A stretch of DNA of 64,000 nucleotides from Plantactinospora soyae (GCF_014874095.1 NZ_JADBEB010000001.1:930001-994000), one strand, 5' to 3'. Shown: positions 32,767 through 40,665, counted from the first letter of the stretch. Program-made: numbers and translations. Notes: generated by a model not told the origin, from the letters alone.

Positions 32767-34163
32767 GCACCTACGACGTGCGGGTGCACGGCATCCTGAA
32801 AAACCAACTCGCCAAGGGCTATTCGTACGTGGTCCGGTGGAAGGTTGCCGGCCGGGCGTTCCGCAAGACGTTCGCGACCCGCGCTCTCGCCGAGAGCTTC
32901 CGGTCGAAATTGGTTGTGGCGCAACGCGAAGGCGTGGCGTTCGATGCGGCCACCGGTCTGTCTGAGCCCATGGCGCGCGCCGCCAACACCCGTTCCTGGT
33001 ACGACCACGCAGTGGCGTACGTCGACATGAAGTGGCCCCGGGCATCGGCCAAGCACCGTAAGGGCATCGCCGAGACGCTGGCCACCGTCACGCCGGCCCT
33101 GTTGGCGACAGACCGGGGCGTGCCCAACGACAAGGCACTACGTGCCGCGCTGTACGGGTGGGTGTTCAACAAGACCCGCCGGGACGCCGGGGAGCCGCCC
33201 GCCGACCTGGCCGCCGCCGTGCGCTGGCTCAAGGGCAACACGGTCGACCTGGCCGCGCTCACCGATGCCGCACTGGTCCGTAAGGCACTCGACACGCTCT
33301 CGCTGCGGATGGACGGCGCGCCCGCGTCACCCAGCACGATCGCCCGAAAGCGGGCCGTCTTCTCCGGCGCGCTCAAGTACGCCGTAGAGCTGCGGCTACT
33401 CGATACGCACCCGATGTCCCTGGTTAGTTGGACTGCCCCGAAGACAGCCGATGAGATCGACCGACGGGCCGTGGTCAACCCCGACCAGGCACGGGCACTA
33501 CTCGCCGAGGTGGGGCGCAGCGTGCCCGAACTGGAAGCGTTCTTCGGGTGCATGTACTACTCGGCGCTGCGCCCGGAAGAAGTGCTTCACCTTCGCGATG
33601 ACGAGTACGAACGGCCCAAGCGGCGTGGCGGGTGGGGGGTGCTGCACCTGACCGGCTCGACGGTCGCCGTGGGTCGCGATTGGGGTGACGGAGACAGCAC
33701 CACGGAGCGGCGTGGACTCAAGCACCGGGCGAAGACAGCCACCCGGGACGTGCCCGTGCCACCTCCACTGGTGTGCCTCCTTGACCGCCATATCAGGGAG
33801 TACCCGCCAGGTGCGAACGGCCGACTGTTCGTGACCCGTCGCGGTCCCGGTGGCCGCTACGTCCCGACGGCCGGCCAGCCGATTCCGAACAACACCTACG
33901 GGAAAGCTTGGCGCGACGCGCGGGCAGTGGTCCTCACATCGGCTCAGCAGCGCTCGCCGCTCGCTCGGCGTCCGTATGACCTACGTCACGCCGCTGTCTC
34001 GCTCTGGCTCAACGCCGGGGTACCGGCGACGCAGGTTGCCGAGTGGGCCGGGCACAGCGTGCACGTCCTGATGCGGGTGTACGCGAAGTGCGTCTACGGC
34101 CAGGAGGAAGCCGCCCGCCGCCGTATCGAGGCAGCATTGCGAGAGGGAGGCATCACCCTTTAA
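32763..34163 (+). CDS. int: Tyrosine recombinase integrase for tRNA-Tyr
   Basis: Site-specific recombinase of 466 residues. The arm-binding N-terminus (GYSYVVRWKVAGRAFRKTFA) is followed by a core-binding domain (about 75-215). In the catalytic domain, Arg270 (YSALRPEE), a Lys region near 320, Arg408 in YDLRHAAVS with Tyr405 in the usual His position, His431 (WAGHS) and nucleophile Tyr440 (MRVYAKC) are visible. The length and layout match AICE integrases. The att3 copy of the tRNA-Tyr 3' half lies 650 bases downstream, with a cargo gene between, which is unusual. Confidence 0.93.
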   Translation: MSTYDVRVHGILKNQLAKGYSYVVRWKVAGRAFRKTFATRALAESFRSKLVVAQREGVAFDAATGLSEPMARAANTRSWYDHAVAYVDMKWPRASAKHRKGIAETLATVTPALLATDRGVPNDKALRAALYGWVFNKTRRDAGEPPADLAAAVRWLKGNTVDLAALTDAALVRKALDTLSLRMDGAPASPSTIARKRAVFSGALKYAVELRLLDTHPMSLVSWTAPKTADEIDRRAVVNPDQARALLAEVGRSVPELEAFFGCMYYSALRPEEVLHLRDDEYERPKRRGGWGVLHLTGSTVAVGRDWGDGDSTTERRGLKHRAKTATRDVPVPPPLVCLLDRHIREYPPGANGRLFVTRRGPGGRYVPTAGQPIPNNTYGKAWRDARAVVLTSAQQRSPLARRPYDLRHAAVSLWLNAGVPATQVAEWAGHSVHVLMRVYAKCVYGQEEAARRRIEAALREGGITL

Positions 34164-34167
34164 TACG

Positions 34168-34662
34168 CTAGCCGTGCCTTAGGTCCTCATGCATGACCAT
34201 GCTGAGGCCGGCGAGCGCGGCGGTCACTTCCTTCACATCGCCCTTCTGCCCCTGCCTGGTGAACTCGCCTACCACGCTGACCACCCTCTGGTACTCGGCC
34301 GACATAGCTAAACCAGCCAGAACCGCGATCTCAGAACGAAGCCGACCAATCGCCATAAACTGAGAGAGTTGCTTGTCAGTTAGCTCACGGATCTCGGCTA
34401 CCTGTTCAGGCGACTGTTCGACTGCCCGCTCAAGCGAGCTTCGTCGGATGGACGTCTCGACGGCACTTGTGAACACGTCGAGGGTCTTGATGTACAGAGC
34501 TTGCTTGTCCACCCGAAGCTGGCGGCGGGCCTCGCTGTCAAACTGGTCATTCAGAACCCGCTCCTGGCTCCTTCGAGCGGAAGCCGCCGTCCACACGCTT
34601 CCAACGATGCCCGCGAGACCTACAACCCCGGTCGCCACCGGAGACAACCATTCCCATGCCAC
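34168..34662 (-). CDS. Hypothetical membrane-anchored protein inserted between int and att3
   Basis: Protein of 164 residues from GTG 34662. An N-terminal helix WLSPVATGVVGLAGIVGSVW anchors it. The rest is a long helical, coiled-coil-prone domain (ARRSQERVLNDQFDSEARRQ, LTDKQLSQFMAIGRLRSEIA). No family recognised. It faces the integrase, whose stop is 4 bases from its own. It occupies exactly the interval that is absent at the related att4 end, so it is cargo gained by this element. Confidence 0.6.
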   Translation of the reverse strand: MAWEWLSPVATGVVGLAGIVGSVWTAASARRSQERVLNDQFDSEARRQLRVDKQALYIKTLDVFTSAVETSIRRSSLERAVEQSPEQVAEIRELTDKQLSQFMAIGRLRSEIAVLAGLAMSAEYQRVVSVVGEFTRQGQKGDVKEVTAALAGLSMVMHEDLRHG

Positions 34663-34698
34663 CGGCCTATGGTGTCGCGTGGTGGCAAGGCGTCGCCG

Positions 34699-34811
34699 CG
34701 GCGACACGTATGCGACACGGCCAGCGAGATCGAGTGGGTTAGACCGAGACTGAGCGGGACTCACGAAAGAGGCCCCTGGCCAGCGTTCGCGCTGGTCAGG
34801 GGCCCTCTTTG
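34699..34811. promoter_or_regulatory. Integrase-side att arm with CGACAC pair and terminator hairpin
   Basis: About 113 bases closely similar to 37217-37329. CGACAC occurs at 34702 and 34713 (11-bp spacing). A long stem follows, AAAGAGGCCCCTGGCCAGCG pairing with the CTGGTCAGGGGCCCTCTTT side, i.e. a tRNA-Tyr terminator copy. Candidate Int/Xis binding arm. Confidence 0.55.
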
Positions 34812-34812
34812 T

Positions 34813-34868
34813 GCACCTTCTGGCGGATAGGGGATTCGAACCTCTGAAGCTTCGCGACGGATTTACAG
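34813..34868 (-). repeat. att3: diverged copy of tRNA-Tyr 3' half
   Basis: The 56 bases match 37330-37386 with several substitutions and one missing T in the GCTTTCGCG stretch. Partial tRNA only. It is the right boundary of the AICE and the left boundary of the decayed element. Confidence 0.85.
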
Positions 34869-34979
34869 GGAGCACTCGACCTTGACTGGGCGGATGCCGT
34901 CTACCAGGCTCTCTGTCGATCTTCTAGCCCGGTGGGCCAGTGTTCCCTCATGCTCCCACGGGTGGCTCCTACCGAGCTG

Positions 34980-35429
34980 CTACACCGCGAACCTTGAACC
35001 GCAGACGAGACAGTGGTACGGGCCACTGCCATCGGGCACCTTGATCGGCTCGTAGGCGTGACAGGGCGAGGTGATGATGTGCATGTCATCGAGCTCGACC
35101 AGTGCCACAGGGACGTTTGGTGTGTCACCTTCGGCCTTGAAGGAGATGTACTTGGATCTCCTGAAGGTCTGTTCCAGCTCGTCCTGTAGGGACCGCATGA
35201 TCGCTGGGCTCGCCGAGCCGTGGATGAAGTCGAGTTGTTCGTGAGTCCACCAGGAGTCGTGGTCCGCGGGTACACCGCAGTGGGGGCAGAAATACGACGG
35301 CGGTGGCCCGTGGCCCTCAGCCTCCTCGTTGGCCGGTCCGTTGTGCCACTTAAACTGCTGCTCGCAGTGAGGACACTCACGGCGAAGGAAACCATCGACA
35401 TCGAGTGGAAGTTGTATCGAAATATCCAT
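34980..35429 (-). CDS. Zinc-ribbon protein downstream of the TIR gene
   Basis: Protein of 149 residues, function unknown. Cys19-Cys22 (CPHCEQQF) and Cys48-Cys51 (YFCPHCGVP) form one four-Cys zinc ribbon. Cys140-Cys143 (YHCLVCGSR), perhaps with Cys123-His124, form a second. In between is a helix (SPAIMRSLQDELEQTFRRSK) and a strand pair. It starts 3 bases after the TIR stop, so the two are one operon. It could be the sensor or a regulator of the TIR enzyme; no homologue of known function comes to mind. Confidence 0.7.
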   Translation of the reverse strand: MDISIQLPLDVDGFLRRECPHCEQQFKWHNGPANEEAEGHGPPPSYFCPHCGVPADHDSWWTHEQLDFIHGSASPAIMRSLQDELEQTFRRSKYISFKAEGDTPNVPVALVELDDMHIITSPCHAYEPIKVPDGSGPYHCLVCGSRFAV

Positions 35430-35432
35430 TTT

Positions 35433-36320
35433 CTACTCGCTTAGAAATAGCTCTTCATCGATGGCAATGCCATCGACAGTCTTGCCGATGACATTGATAG
35501 TGAAGTACGACGTGGACCTACTGCCCATGGTGCGGGGCATGCGCCTCACGCGTACGGACTTGCCTCCAGGAAGCTTCGGTACGGGAAACTCGCTACTCTC
35601 CTTATGAAGGAGAATGTCAGCGTCGGCACTCACGTCAAGATCGTAAACATCGCCGGGGCCATGATTTGTGATTTCGATGGCACCGAATTTTCTACTACCG
35701 TTATCGATGACCCTGGCGTCGAGACGGGGTGCAGTCGGAGCGCTGGACGACGGCAACTTCCTTCCTAAGGGAAGCCCTTTTCCGGGCGCTGCGGGCGGCT
35801 CCAATTCTCCGGCCTCGTGCCAGTCTCGTCCGGAGATGTCCACTGTGCATCCAGCAGTCCGCAGCCGTTCTGCAAGATCTTGGCGTCTTGACACGGTGTT
35901 GTTGAGCCGAACAACATGCCGTCCATGAATGTCACTGAATACGCGAACTTGGCCGAGTTCCACGATAATTGTGCGTTCCGGGGCGCGCCCCATCGCCATG
36001 CCAGCCTCGAAGAGAACGTTTGGGCGCGGCTGACCTTTCGGCTCAGTGTCCGGGTCGCCGTCGTAGGTCAAGCTCGGATGCAGATAGGCAATATCGTCAG
36101 GCGTTTCAAGCACAACTACCGCCTGAGCCGCACCAAAGGCCGCATCCAGGACCTCTCCGATATAAGGCGAACCCTTGCCCGTCAGTTCAAGTGCCTGAGA
36201 CCACTCGATTGGAGTGAGTCCGATTGACCGCAAGAAGGCAAACAGGGCTTTTCGGGCAGATTCGTTCCTGCCATGGATGACGAAAACCTTCCGAGCATCA
36301 GGAACGCTGACATCGGTCAT
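35433..36320 (-). CDS. TIR-like nucleotide-binding protein (CAP12/Pycsar-type TIR)
   Basis: Candidate NAD-cleaving or nucleotide-sensing effector of 295 residues. The TIR-like domain, about 8-145, reads KVFVIHGRNESARKALFAFL, EWSQALELTGKGSPYIGEVL, AQAVVVLETPDDIAYL, then RPNVLFEAGMAMGR with the conserved Glu105 at the presumed active site. The C-terminal 100 residues are beta-rich (GAIEITNHGPGDVYDLDVSA, KSVRVRRMPRTMGSRST), like a small immunoglobulin-type sensor. Proteins with this domain act in anti-phage signalling (CBASS, Pycsar), but no cyclase gene is next to it here. It leads the operon with the zinc-ribbon gene. Confidence 0.8.
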   Translation of the reverse strand: MTDVSVPDARKVFVIHGRNESARKALFAFLRSIGLTPIEWSQALELTGKGSPYIGEVLDAAFGAAQAVVVLETPDDIAYLHPSLTYDGDPDTEPKGQPRPNVLFEAGMAMGRAPERTIIVELGQVRVFSDIHGRHVVRLNNTVSRRQDLAERLRTAGCTVDISGRDWHEAGELEPPAAPGKGLPLGRKLPSSSAPTAPRLDARVIDNGSRKFGAIEITNHGPGDVYDLDVSADADILLHKESSEFPVPKLPGGKSVRVRRMPRTMGSRSTSYFTINVIGKTVDGIAIDEELFLSE

Positions 36321-36452
36321 GAAAACTTTCCTTCTGTGGGTCGATAGTCATCAACAAGCTACAGCAGGGCTACGTCAATACTGGACACTTCGCAATGCCA
36401 CAGAAGGCTATGAATTCTTCTGGCTTGTTTCAGTACGCTTCGGGAGCACTTG

Positions 36453-36660
36453 TCATCGTTTACCCTGTTTATGAGTTGTCGAGAGCACCGCCGACGCGTC
36501 ATTGATTCCGGCGTCGCGCCATCGATGCAGTTCGTGTAGACGCAGAGCAGGACCGCGACGCTGCTGCCCGAGTCGCCGGGCGACCTCGGTTGCCGGGACG
36601 CCGGCGTTGAGCCAGAGCGAGTCGGCGGTGAGCCGCATGTCGTCCAGCCGCTCTGCCGCA
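36453..36660 (-). pseudogene. Broken C-terminal fragment of a tyrosine integrase
   Basis: Two minus-strand frames together give an integrase end: DSLWLNAGVPATEVARRLGQ in one frame and SVAVLLCVYTNCIDGATPES in another, joined by a frameshift near 36560. The second contains the Tyr nucleophile position (VYTNC). Upstream bases to 36840 show only weak similarity to anything. It is different from the intact AICE integrase, so a separate element once sat here. Confidence 0.6.
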
Positions 36661-36849
36661 CAGAGCGCTTCCTCTACGCCTTCGTAAGTTCCCTGGTCGC
36701 CGGAGGAGCCGAGCCAGCGCGGCACCTCCAGGGGCCACGCTGCTGGCAAGCTGCGCCGACATCTCGGCGTCAAGTCTCCGGAGTATGTCGACCAGCTCAG
36801 CCGCGATCTGCGGCGCGGCATAGCCCGCGAAGACGCTGCACGCTGGTCT

Positions 36850-37213
36850 GTGACCCGTCGCGGTCCCGGTGGCCGCTACGTCCCCGACCGCCGGCCAGCC
36901 GATCCCGAACAACACCTACGGGAAAGCGTGGCGCGACGCGCGGGCAATGGTCCTCACCCCGGTCCAGCAGCGCTCCCCGCTGGCACGCCGGCCGTACGAC
37001 CTACGGCACGCCGCTGTGTCGCTCTGGCTCAACGCCGGGATACCGGCGACCCAGGTAGCCGAATGGGCCGAACACAGCGTGCACGTTCTCATGCGGGTCT
37101 ACGCCCGGTGCGTCTACGGCCAAGAGGAAGCGGCGCGACGCCAGATCGAGACGGCATTAGCTCAGTCGAAGCCCGAAGAGACGCCGCCGCCCGAGCAGGC
37201 CAAACCGCGCTGA
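36850..37213 (+). pseudogene. Frameshifted C-terminal fragment of an AICE integrase next to tRNA-Tyr
   Basis: Starts as VTRRGPGGRYVP in one frame; an extra C near 36885 shifts the match to the frame beginning TAGQPIPNNTYGKAWRDARA and running to the end. This part closely matches residues 357-460 of the intact integrase, including the YDLRHAAVS box and Tyr (MRVYARC), but reads WAEHS where the intact protein has WAGHS. The N-terminal 355 residues are gone. It is the leftover integrase of the decayed element. Confidence 0.8.
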
Positions 37214-37284
37214 TCTCGGCGACACGTATGCGACACGACGAGCGAGATCGAGCGGTTCGGGGCGAGACTGAGCGGGACTCGCAG

Positions 37285-37326
37285 AAGAGGCCCCTGACCG
37301 GCGTTCGCGCTGGTCAGGGGCCTCTT
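37285..37326. terminator. tRNA-Tyr terminator
   Basis: A perfect 15-bp inverted repeat, AAGAGGCCCCTGACC (37285-37299) and GGTCAGGGGCCTCTT (37312-37326), lies 9 bases beyond the tRNA 3' end. It serves the minus-strand tRNA and probably blocks readthrough from the left. Confidence 0.75.
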
Positions 37327-37334
37327 CTTGCACC

Positions 37335-37418
37335 TGGTGGCGGGTAGAGGATTCGAACCTCTGAAGCTTTCGCGACGGATTTACAGTCCGCTCCCATTGG
37401 CCGCTCGGGCAACCCGCC
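37335..37418 (-). tRNA. tRNA-Tyr (anticodon GTA)
   Basis: Complete class II tRNA. The acceptor GGCGGGT pairs with ACCCGCC, followed by discriminator A and encoded CCA (37335-37337). The anticodon loop CTGTAAA gives GTA for Tyr. A long variable arm and a normal T arm (GGTTCGAATCC) are present. It is the integration target of the island; its 3' half recurs three times to the left. Confidence 0.97.
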
Positions 37419-37563
37419 AGGGCGTGCCGCCACGTACAACGCGGCAGCGGAAGCAAGGATAGCGGTTGCATCGGGCAGTCGCGCAAGCGGGTACGGTCGG
37501 CATGTCGGACCGCCGCCCGGCGGCACCGGCCTACCTTCATGTCGTATACAGCAGGAGCGGATC

Positions 37564-38058
37564 ATGGCAGCGAACCCGTCGTTCGACATCGTCAGCAAGG
37601 TCGACCGGCAGGAGATCGACAACGCCCTCCGGCAGACGGAGAAGGAGCTCTCCACCCGCTTCGACTTCCGTGGCACCGGCGCCGACATCTCCTGGTCGGG
37701 CGAGGAGGGGATCAGCCTCCAGGCCGAGACCGAGGAGCGGGTCAAGGCGGCCCTGGAGGTCTTCAAAGAGAAGCTGGTGAAGCGGAACATCTCGCTGAAG
37801 TCCCTGGACGCCGGCGAGGCGCGCCCGTCCGGCAAGGTGCACAAGATCGACTGCAAGGTCATCCAGGGCATCGACTCCGACAAGGCCAAGGCGATCAGCA
37901 AGAAGATCCGCGACGAGGGCCCCAAGGGCGTACAGGCGCAGATCCAGGGCGACCAGCTTCGGGTGACCGGCAAGAAGAAGGACGACCTCCAGGCCATCAT
38001 CTCCCTGCTGAAGACCGAGGACTTCGGCCTCGCGCTCCAGTTCACCAACTACCGCTGA
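37564..38058 (+). CDS. yajQ: YajQ family nucleotide-binding protein
   Basis: Cytoplasmic protein of 164 residues with the family start [20 protein letters not shown], then [35 protein letters not shown] and [20 protein letters not shown] form the second ferredoxin-like half, and it ends with [12 protein letters not shown]. Some proteobacterial members bind cyclic di-GMP; the role in actinobacteria is unclear. GGAG lies before the ATG. It diverges from tRNA-Tyr, marking the return to chromosomal backbone. Confidence 0.92.
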   Translation: MAANPSFDIVSKVDRQEIDNALRQTEKELSTRFDFRGTGADISWSGEEGISLQAETEERVKAALEVFKEKLVKRNISLKSLDAGEARPSGKVHKIDCKVIQGIDSDKAKAISKKIRDEGPKGVQAQIQGDQLRVTGKKKDDLQAIISLLKTEDFGLALQFTNYR

Positions 38059-38189
38059 TATCCGCCCGATCCGTGCCCGTGGCCTGCGCCGGAGCCGGCC
38101 GCCAAGATCACGGGCACCGATCGGGCGCAACGCATGATGGCGCCGCCGCCAGGGCCGGGCCCTCCCCCGCCGCTCGCCGAGGGGCGGGG

Positions 38190-38582
38190 CTACTCCATGC
38201 CGGTAATCCGGCGCAGGTCCTCGGCTGTCGGAGTCGCAGACGGCATCAGGATCGCGACCGACGGCGGAACGTAGCCGTCCTGGACGACCTCCAGCCAGGT
38301 CCCGGCGAGCTGGATCCGGCCGCAGTCCGGCAGGCCACACGGCCGGCAGCCGTCAACCCCGCGCGGCCAGTGCGCCGTCATTGTCTGCCGCGCCACGACG
38401 GTGACGAGCTGCCGGCGGTCCGCCGGAACGACCCGGTCCGTGATGACGACCCACAGCGCCCACTCGGCTGTCGGGCACCAGGCGTCCCGGCAGCCGCCGC
38501 AGTGCCGTCCCTCGGCGTGCGCGGTGATCGTGGCCCACGCCCAGTCGATGGCCAGCCCCGGCGCGCTCTCCTGTGGGCTCAC
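38190..38582 (-). CDS. Hypothetical Cys-rich protein
   Basis: From GTG 38582 the protein has 130 residues; a start at 38636 would add 18. It contains GRHCGGCRDAWCPTAEWALW and GVDGCRPCGLPDCGRIQLAG, two Cys clusters likely to bind zinc. The rest is hydrophobic strands (WVVITDRVV, TWLEVVQDGYVPPSVAIL). The GTG overlaps the stop of the small upstream gene (GTGA), which favours that start. The function is unknown. Confidence 0.6.
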   Translation of the reverse strand: MSPQESAPGLAIDWAWATITAHAEGRHCGGCRDAWCPTAEWALWVVITDRVVPADRRQLVTVVARQTMTAHWPRGVDGCRPCGLPDCGRIQLAGTWLEVVQDGYVPPSVAILMPSATPTAEDLRRITGME

Positions 38583-38728
38583 TCGTACGGCCCCCAGCCG
38601 GGCCGCCACGGGCCCCGGGGATGCTCCCGCCACCACACTTCAACGCGCGGTCGGGCCGGCGGCGCTGCTGCCCGCCGGGCGTCGACCGCCGCTCGCCATC
38701 GGGCCCTCAGCCTCGTCAGTATCCGCAC
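38579..38728 (-). CDS. Small basic Trp/Arg-rich protein
   Basis: Product of 49 residues, start VRILTRLRARWRAAVDARRA, end WWREHPRGPWRPGWGPYE. GGAAGGAG sits at ideal distance from the GTG and the stop overlaps the next gene by 4 bases; both support expression. It is strongly basic, with seven Trp. It could bind nucleic acid or membrane; no family is recognised. Confidence 0.5.
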   Translation of the reverse strand: MRILTRLRARWRAAVDARRAAAPPARPRVEVWWREHPRGPWRPGWGPYE

Positions 38729-39023
38729 GCCACGCTCCTTCCCGGTCGTGGCGCCCCGGATCCCCGATCACGGAGCGCCACTCTCCACCTGATTCGGCGC
38801 CGGCCCTGGGCTCCGGGGGATGGAACCCCCGGGCCGGCCGGGACGCGTACCGATCAACGCGTCCCACCGCGCGGGTTGCGACTGATGCGACGAAACACCG
38901 CCCGCGCGCCTTCGAACAGCCTGTACGGCGTCAGACCCGAGTGGGGTCGTCGGCGTGTCCTCTGACTGTCCGCCCCCGCTATCGCCGGCTGTCCGCGGAC
39001 AGCCGGACGGCTAGGCTGCCCGG

Positions 39024-39356
39024 GTGACCGACTATCTCCAGGTGGCCACCGCGACCGCGACCCGCGAAGCGGCGTTGGCGCTCGCCGAGTACGCCATTGG
39101 GGCACGGCTGGCCGGCAACGCGCAGGTGATCGGCCCGGTGACGTCTGTGTTCTGGCACCTCGGCGAGCAGGGCACCGGGGAAGAGTGGCGGCTGCTCCTC
39201 TACACCACGACCGCTCGCTACGCGGAGCTGGAAGCGGCGCTGCTGGACCGTCATCCCTGGGACAACCCGCAGGTGACCGCTACCCCGATCGTGGCGGGAT
39301 CTCCGGCCTGTCTGAGTTGGCTGTCCGAGTCCGTCGCCGACGGGTCTGGTCACTGA
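39024..39356 (+). CDS. cutA: CutA family protein
   Basis: Small trimeric ferredoxin-fold protein of 110 residues. YLQVATATATREAALALAEY, RLAGNAQVIGPVTSVFWHLG, EEWRLLLYTTTARYAELEAA and HPWDNPQVTATPI follow the CutA1 pattern, where the Trp/Glu of W(H/x)xG(x)xxxxEW and the final P(Q)xxxxPI strand are conserved. Historically linked to divalent-cation tolerance; the actual role is unclear. GTG start. Its last 77 bases overlap the convergent HTH gene. Confidence 0.85.
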   Translation: MTDYLQVATATATREAALALAEYAIGARLAGNAQVIGPVTSVFWHLGEQGTGEEWRLLLYTTTARYAELEAALLDRHPWDNPQVTATPIVAGSPACLSWLSESVADGSGH

Positions 39357-40524
39357 CCAAGCCGCGCAGCCTGGTGACGCAGGGCATCGCCGTATAGGGG
39401 CCGAGGCGGCCGACGAACGCTTCGATTCGCTGGCCGGGGCGGATCGAGCCCACGTCGGCGGAGAGTCGAACCGCCCGCTCGGCGACCGTGCACCCCTGCT
39501 CGACCTCGTTCGCGTCCAGGTAGGCGTCGGCCAGCCAGGACAGGTACAGCGCCTTGTCGCGGGCGTGGGTGTCCTCGTAGCGCCCGAGCACAGCTTCGAG
39601 AACGGCGATGGCCCGTACTGGTCGACGCAGCACAGCCCAGCATCGGCCGGTCATGATCTCCGCCTCCCGGCGGTCCACCCAGTACACCCAGTCGGGTTCG
39701 GGCCGGTCGTCCTGCTCGGTCAGGCACGTCTCGGCGAGGGCGAGAAGCCGTTCCGTGTCGTCCGCCTGTCCGTTGACAGCGTGGATCCAGGCCCGACGCA
39801 GGTGCAGCAGCGCCCGCACGGCAGGGGTCGCCGCCGCCTCGGCGATGTCGCACGCTGCGGCGATCGTGTCCGTCCCGGAGCGACCGAGCGCCAATTCCTG
39901 GTAGGCGAGAAACACCATGGCGTTGCCGGCGAGCGACGGGTTTCCGGCGTCGTGGGCTACGGCGAGGCTGGTCCGGTACATCTGCTCCGCGTCCCCGTAG
40001 CGTCCCGCGTCGAACGCCGCCCAGCCGGCCATCTGCGCCTGCTCGGCGAAGACGGAGAGCAGCGCGCGGCCGGTGGTGTCCGGGTAGCTACCGTCCCTGA
40101 GAAGTCGCAGGGTCGAGTCCAGCTCGGCCGCGTACATCGCGAACGTGTCCGCTCCGCCGAGGTAGTCGTCGAGCCGCCGGAGCCGGGCGGTCCGAGCGGC
40201 GATCTGGTGGGGCACCTCGGCACCGACTCGGCGGCCATGGCTCAGGATCGTCTGTGGCAGGGCAACGGCCAGCCCGGCTCGGGCGATGACCTCCCGCCGC
40301 CGCATGCCCGTCGCGGCCATCGCCACGAGCTCGCCGCCCGCGCCGAGGGCGTCATCGAGCCGCCGGGCCGCCTGCGGCGTGGGTTGTTTCACGCCGGTCT
40401 CCAGCTCGTGCAGGTAGCTCTTGCCGTAGTACGCCACCCGGGCCAGTTCGCGTAGCGACATGTCCCGTTCGGTGCGCAACCGGCGTAACACGGCAGCGAA
40501 TCCCGAGTCAGTGGCTTCAGGCAT
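39280..40524 (-). CDS. XRE-family HTH regulator with TPR-type repeats
   Basis: Protein of 414 residues. The helix-turn-helix covers about 8-65 (FAAVLRRLRTERDMSLRELA, YYGKSYLHELETGVKQPTPQ). A linker with MRRREVIARAGLAVALPQ precedes helical repeats of the type AGWAAFDAGRYGDAEQMYRT and AVRALLHLRRAWIHAVNGQA, found in many actinobacterial development or antibiotic regulators. The start at 40524 has GGGAG upstream. The C-terminal 40 residues, basic and disordered, are antisense to cutA. Targets unknown. Confidence 0.82.
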   Translation of the reverse strand: MPEATDSGFAAVLRRLRTERDMSLRELARVAYYGKSYLHELETGVKQPTPQAARRLDDALGAGGELVAMAATGMRRREVIARAGLAVALPQTILSHGRRVGAEVPHQIAARTARLRRLDDYLGGADTFAMYAAELDSTLRLLRDGSYPDTTGRALLSVFAEQAQMAGWAAFDAGRYGDAEQMYRTSLAVAHDAGNPSLAGNAMVFLAYQELALGRSGTDTIAAACDIAEAAATPAVRALLHLRRAWIHAVNGQADDTERLLALAETCLTEQDDRPEPDWVYWVDRREAEIMTGRCWAVLRRPVRAIAVLEAVLGRYEDTHARDKALYLSWLADAYLDANEVEQGCTVAERAVRLSADVGSIRPGQRIEAFVGRLGPYTAMPCVTRLRGLVSDQTRRRRTRTANSDRPEIPPRSG

Positions 40525-40665
40525 CGACGCTCCCAGGTTGCGGTCTGGGTGGCGTCCCGTCGGCCGCCGCGCCGACGAGCCGCCACTCCGGACGGTACAC
40601 GCAGGAACACTGTTGCGATTGGCCCGCAGCACGTGTTCGGGGTGCCGGACTGCGGGGAGGACTAA

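Larger units (their letters stand above)
13919..34868 (+). mobile_element. Actinomycete integrative and conjugative element (AICE) at tRNA-Tyr
   Basis: About 21 kb bounded by att2 and att3. The right part has the classic AICE order: regulator, small DUF6284-like gene, spd, FtsK-like tra, small genes, primase-polymerase, DUF3631 ATPase, xis, int, att. Most of these genes overlap by 4 bases. The left part carries cargo of lower GC with defence-like genes. Conjugation by a single FtsK-like pump moving double-stranded DNA is established for this element class. Every core module appears intact, so mobility is plausible. Confidence 0.85.
34869..37386. mobile_element. Decayed integrated element with TIR/zinc-ribbon cassette
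   Basis: Between att3 and the intact tRNA-Tyr. It retains a two-gene TIR/zinc-ribbon operon, a frame-broken integrase fragment on the minus strand and a frameshifted C-terminal integrase fragment on the plus strand, directly beside the tRNA. No replication or transfer genes remain. It is therefore not self-mobile, but its defence-like genes are intact. Confidence 0.7.

Noticed and set aside
34980-36320. CBASS or Pycsar system
   Set aside because: The effector-type TIR is present but there is no CD-NTase or cyclase gene in the window, so the classical systems cannot be called.
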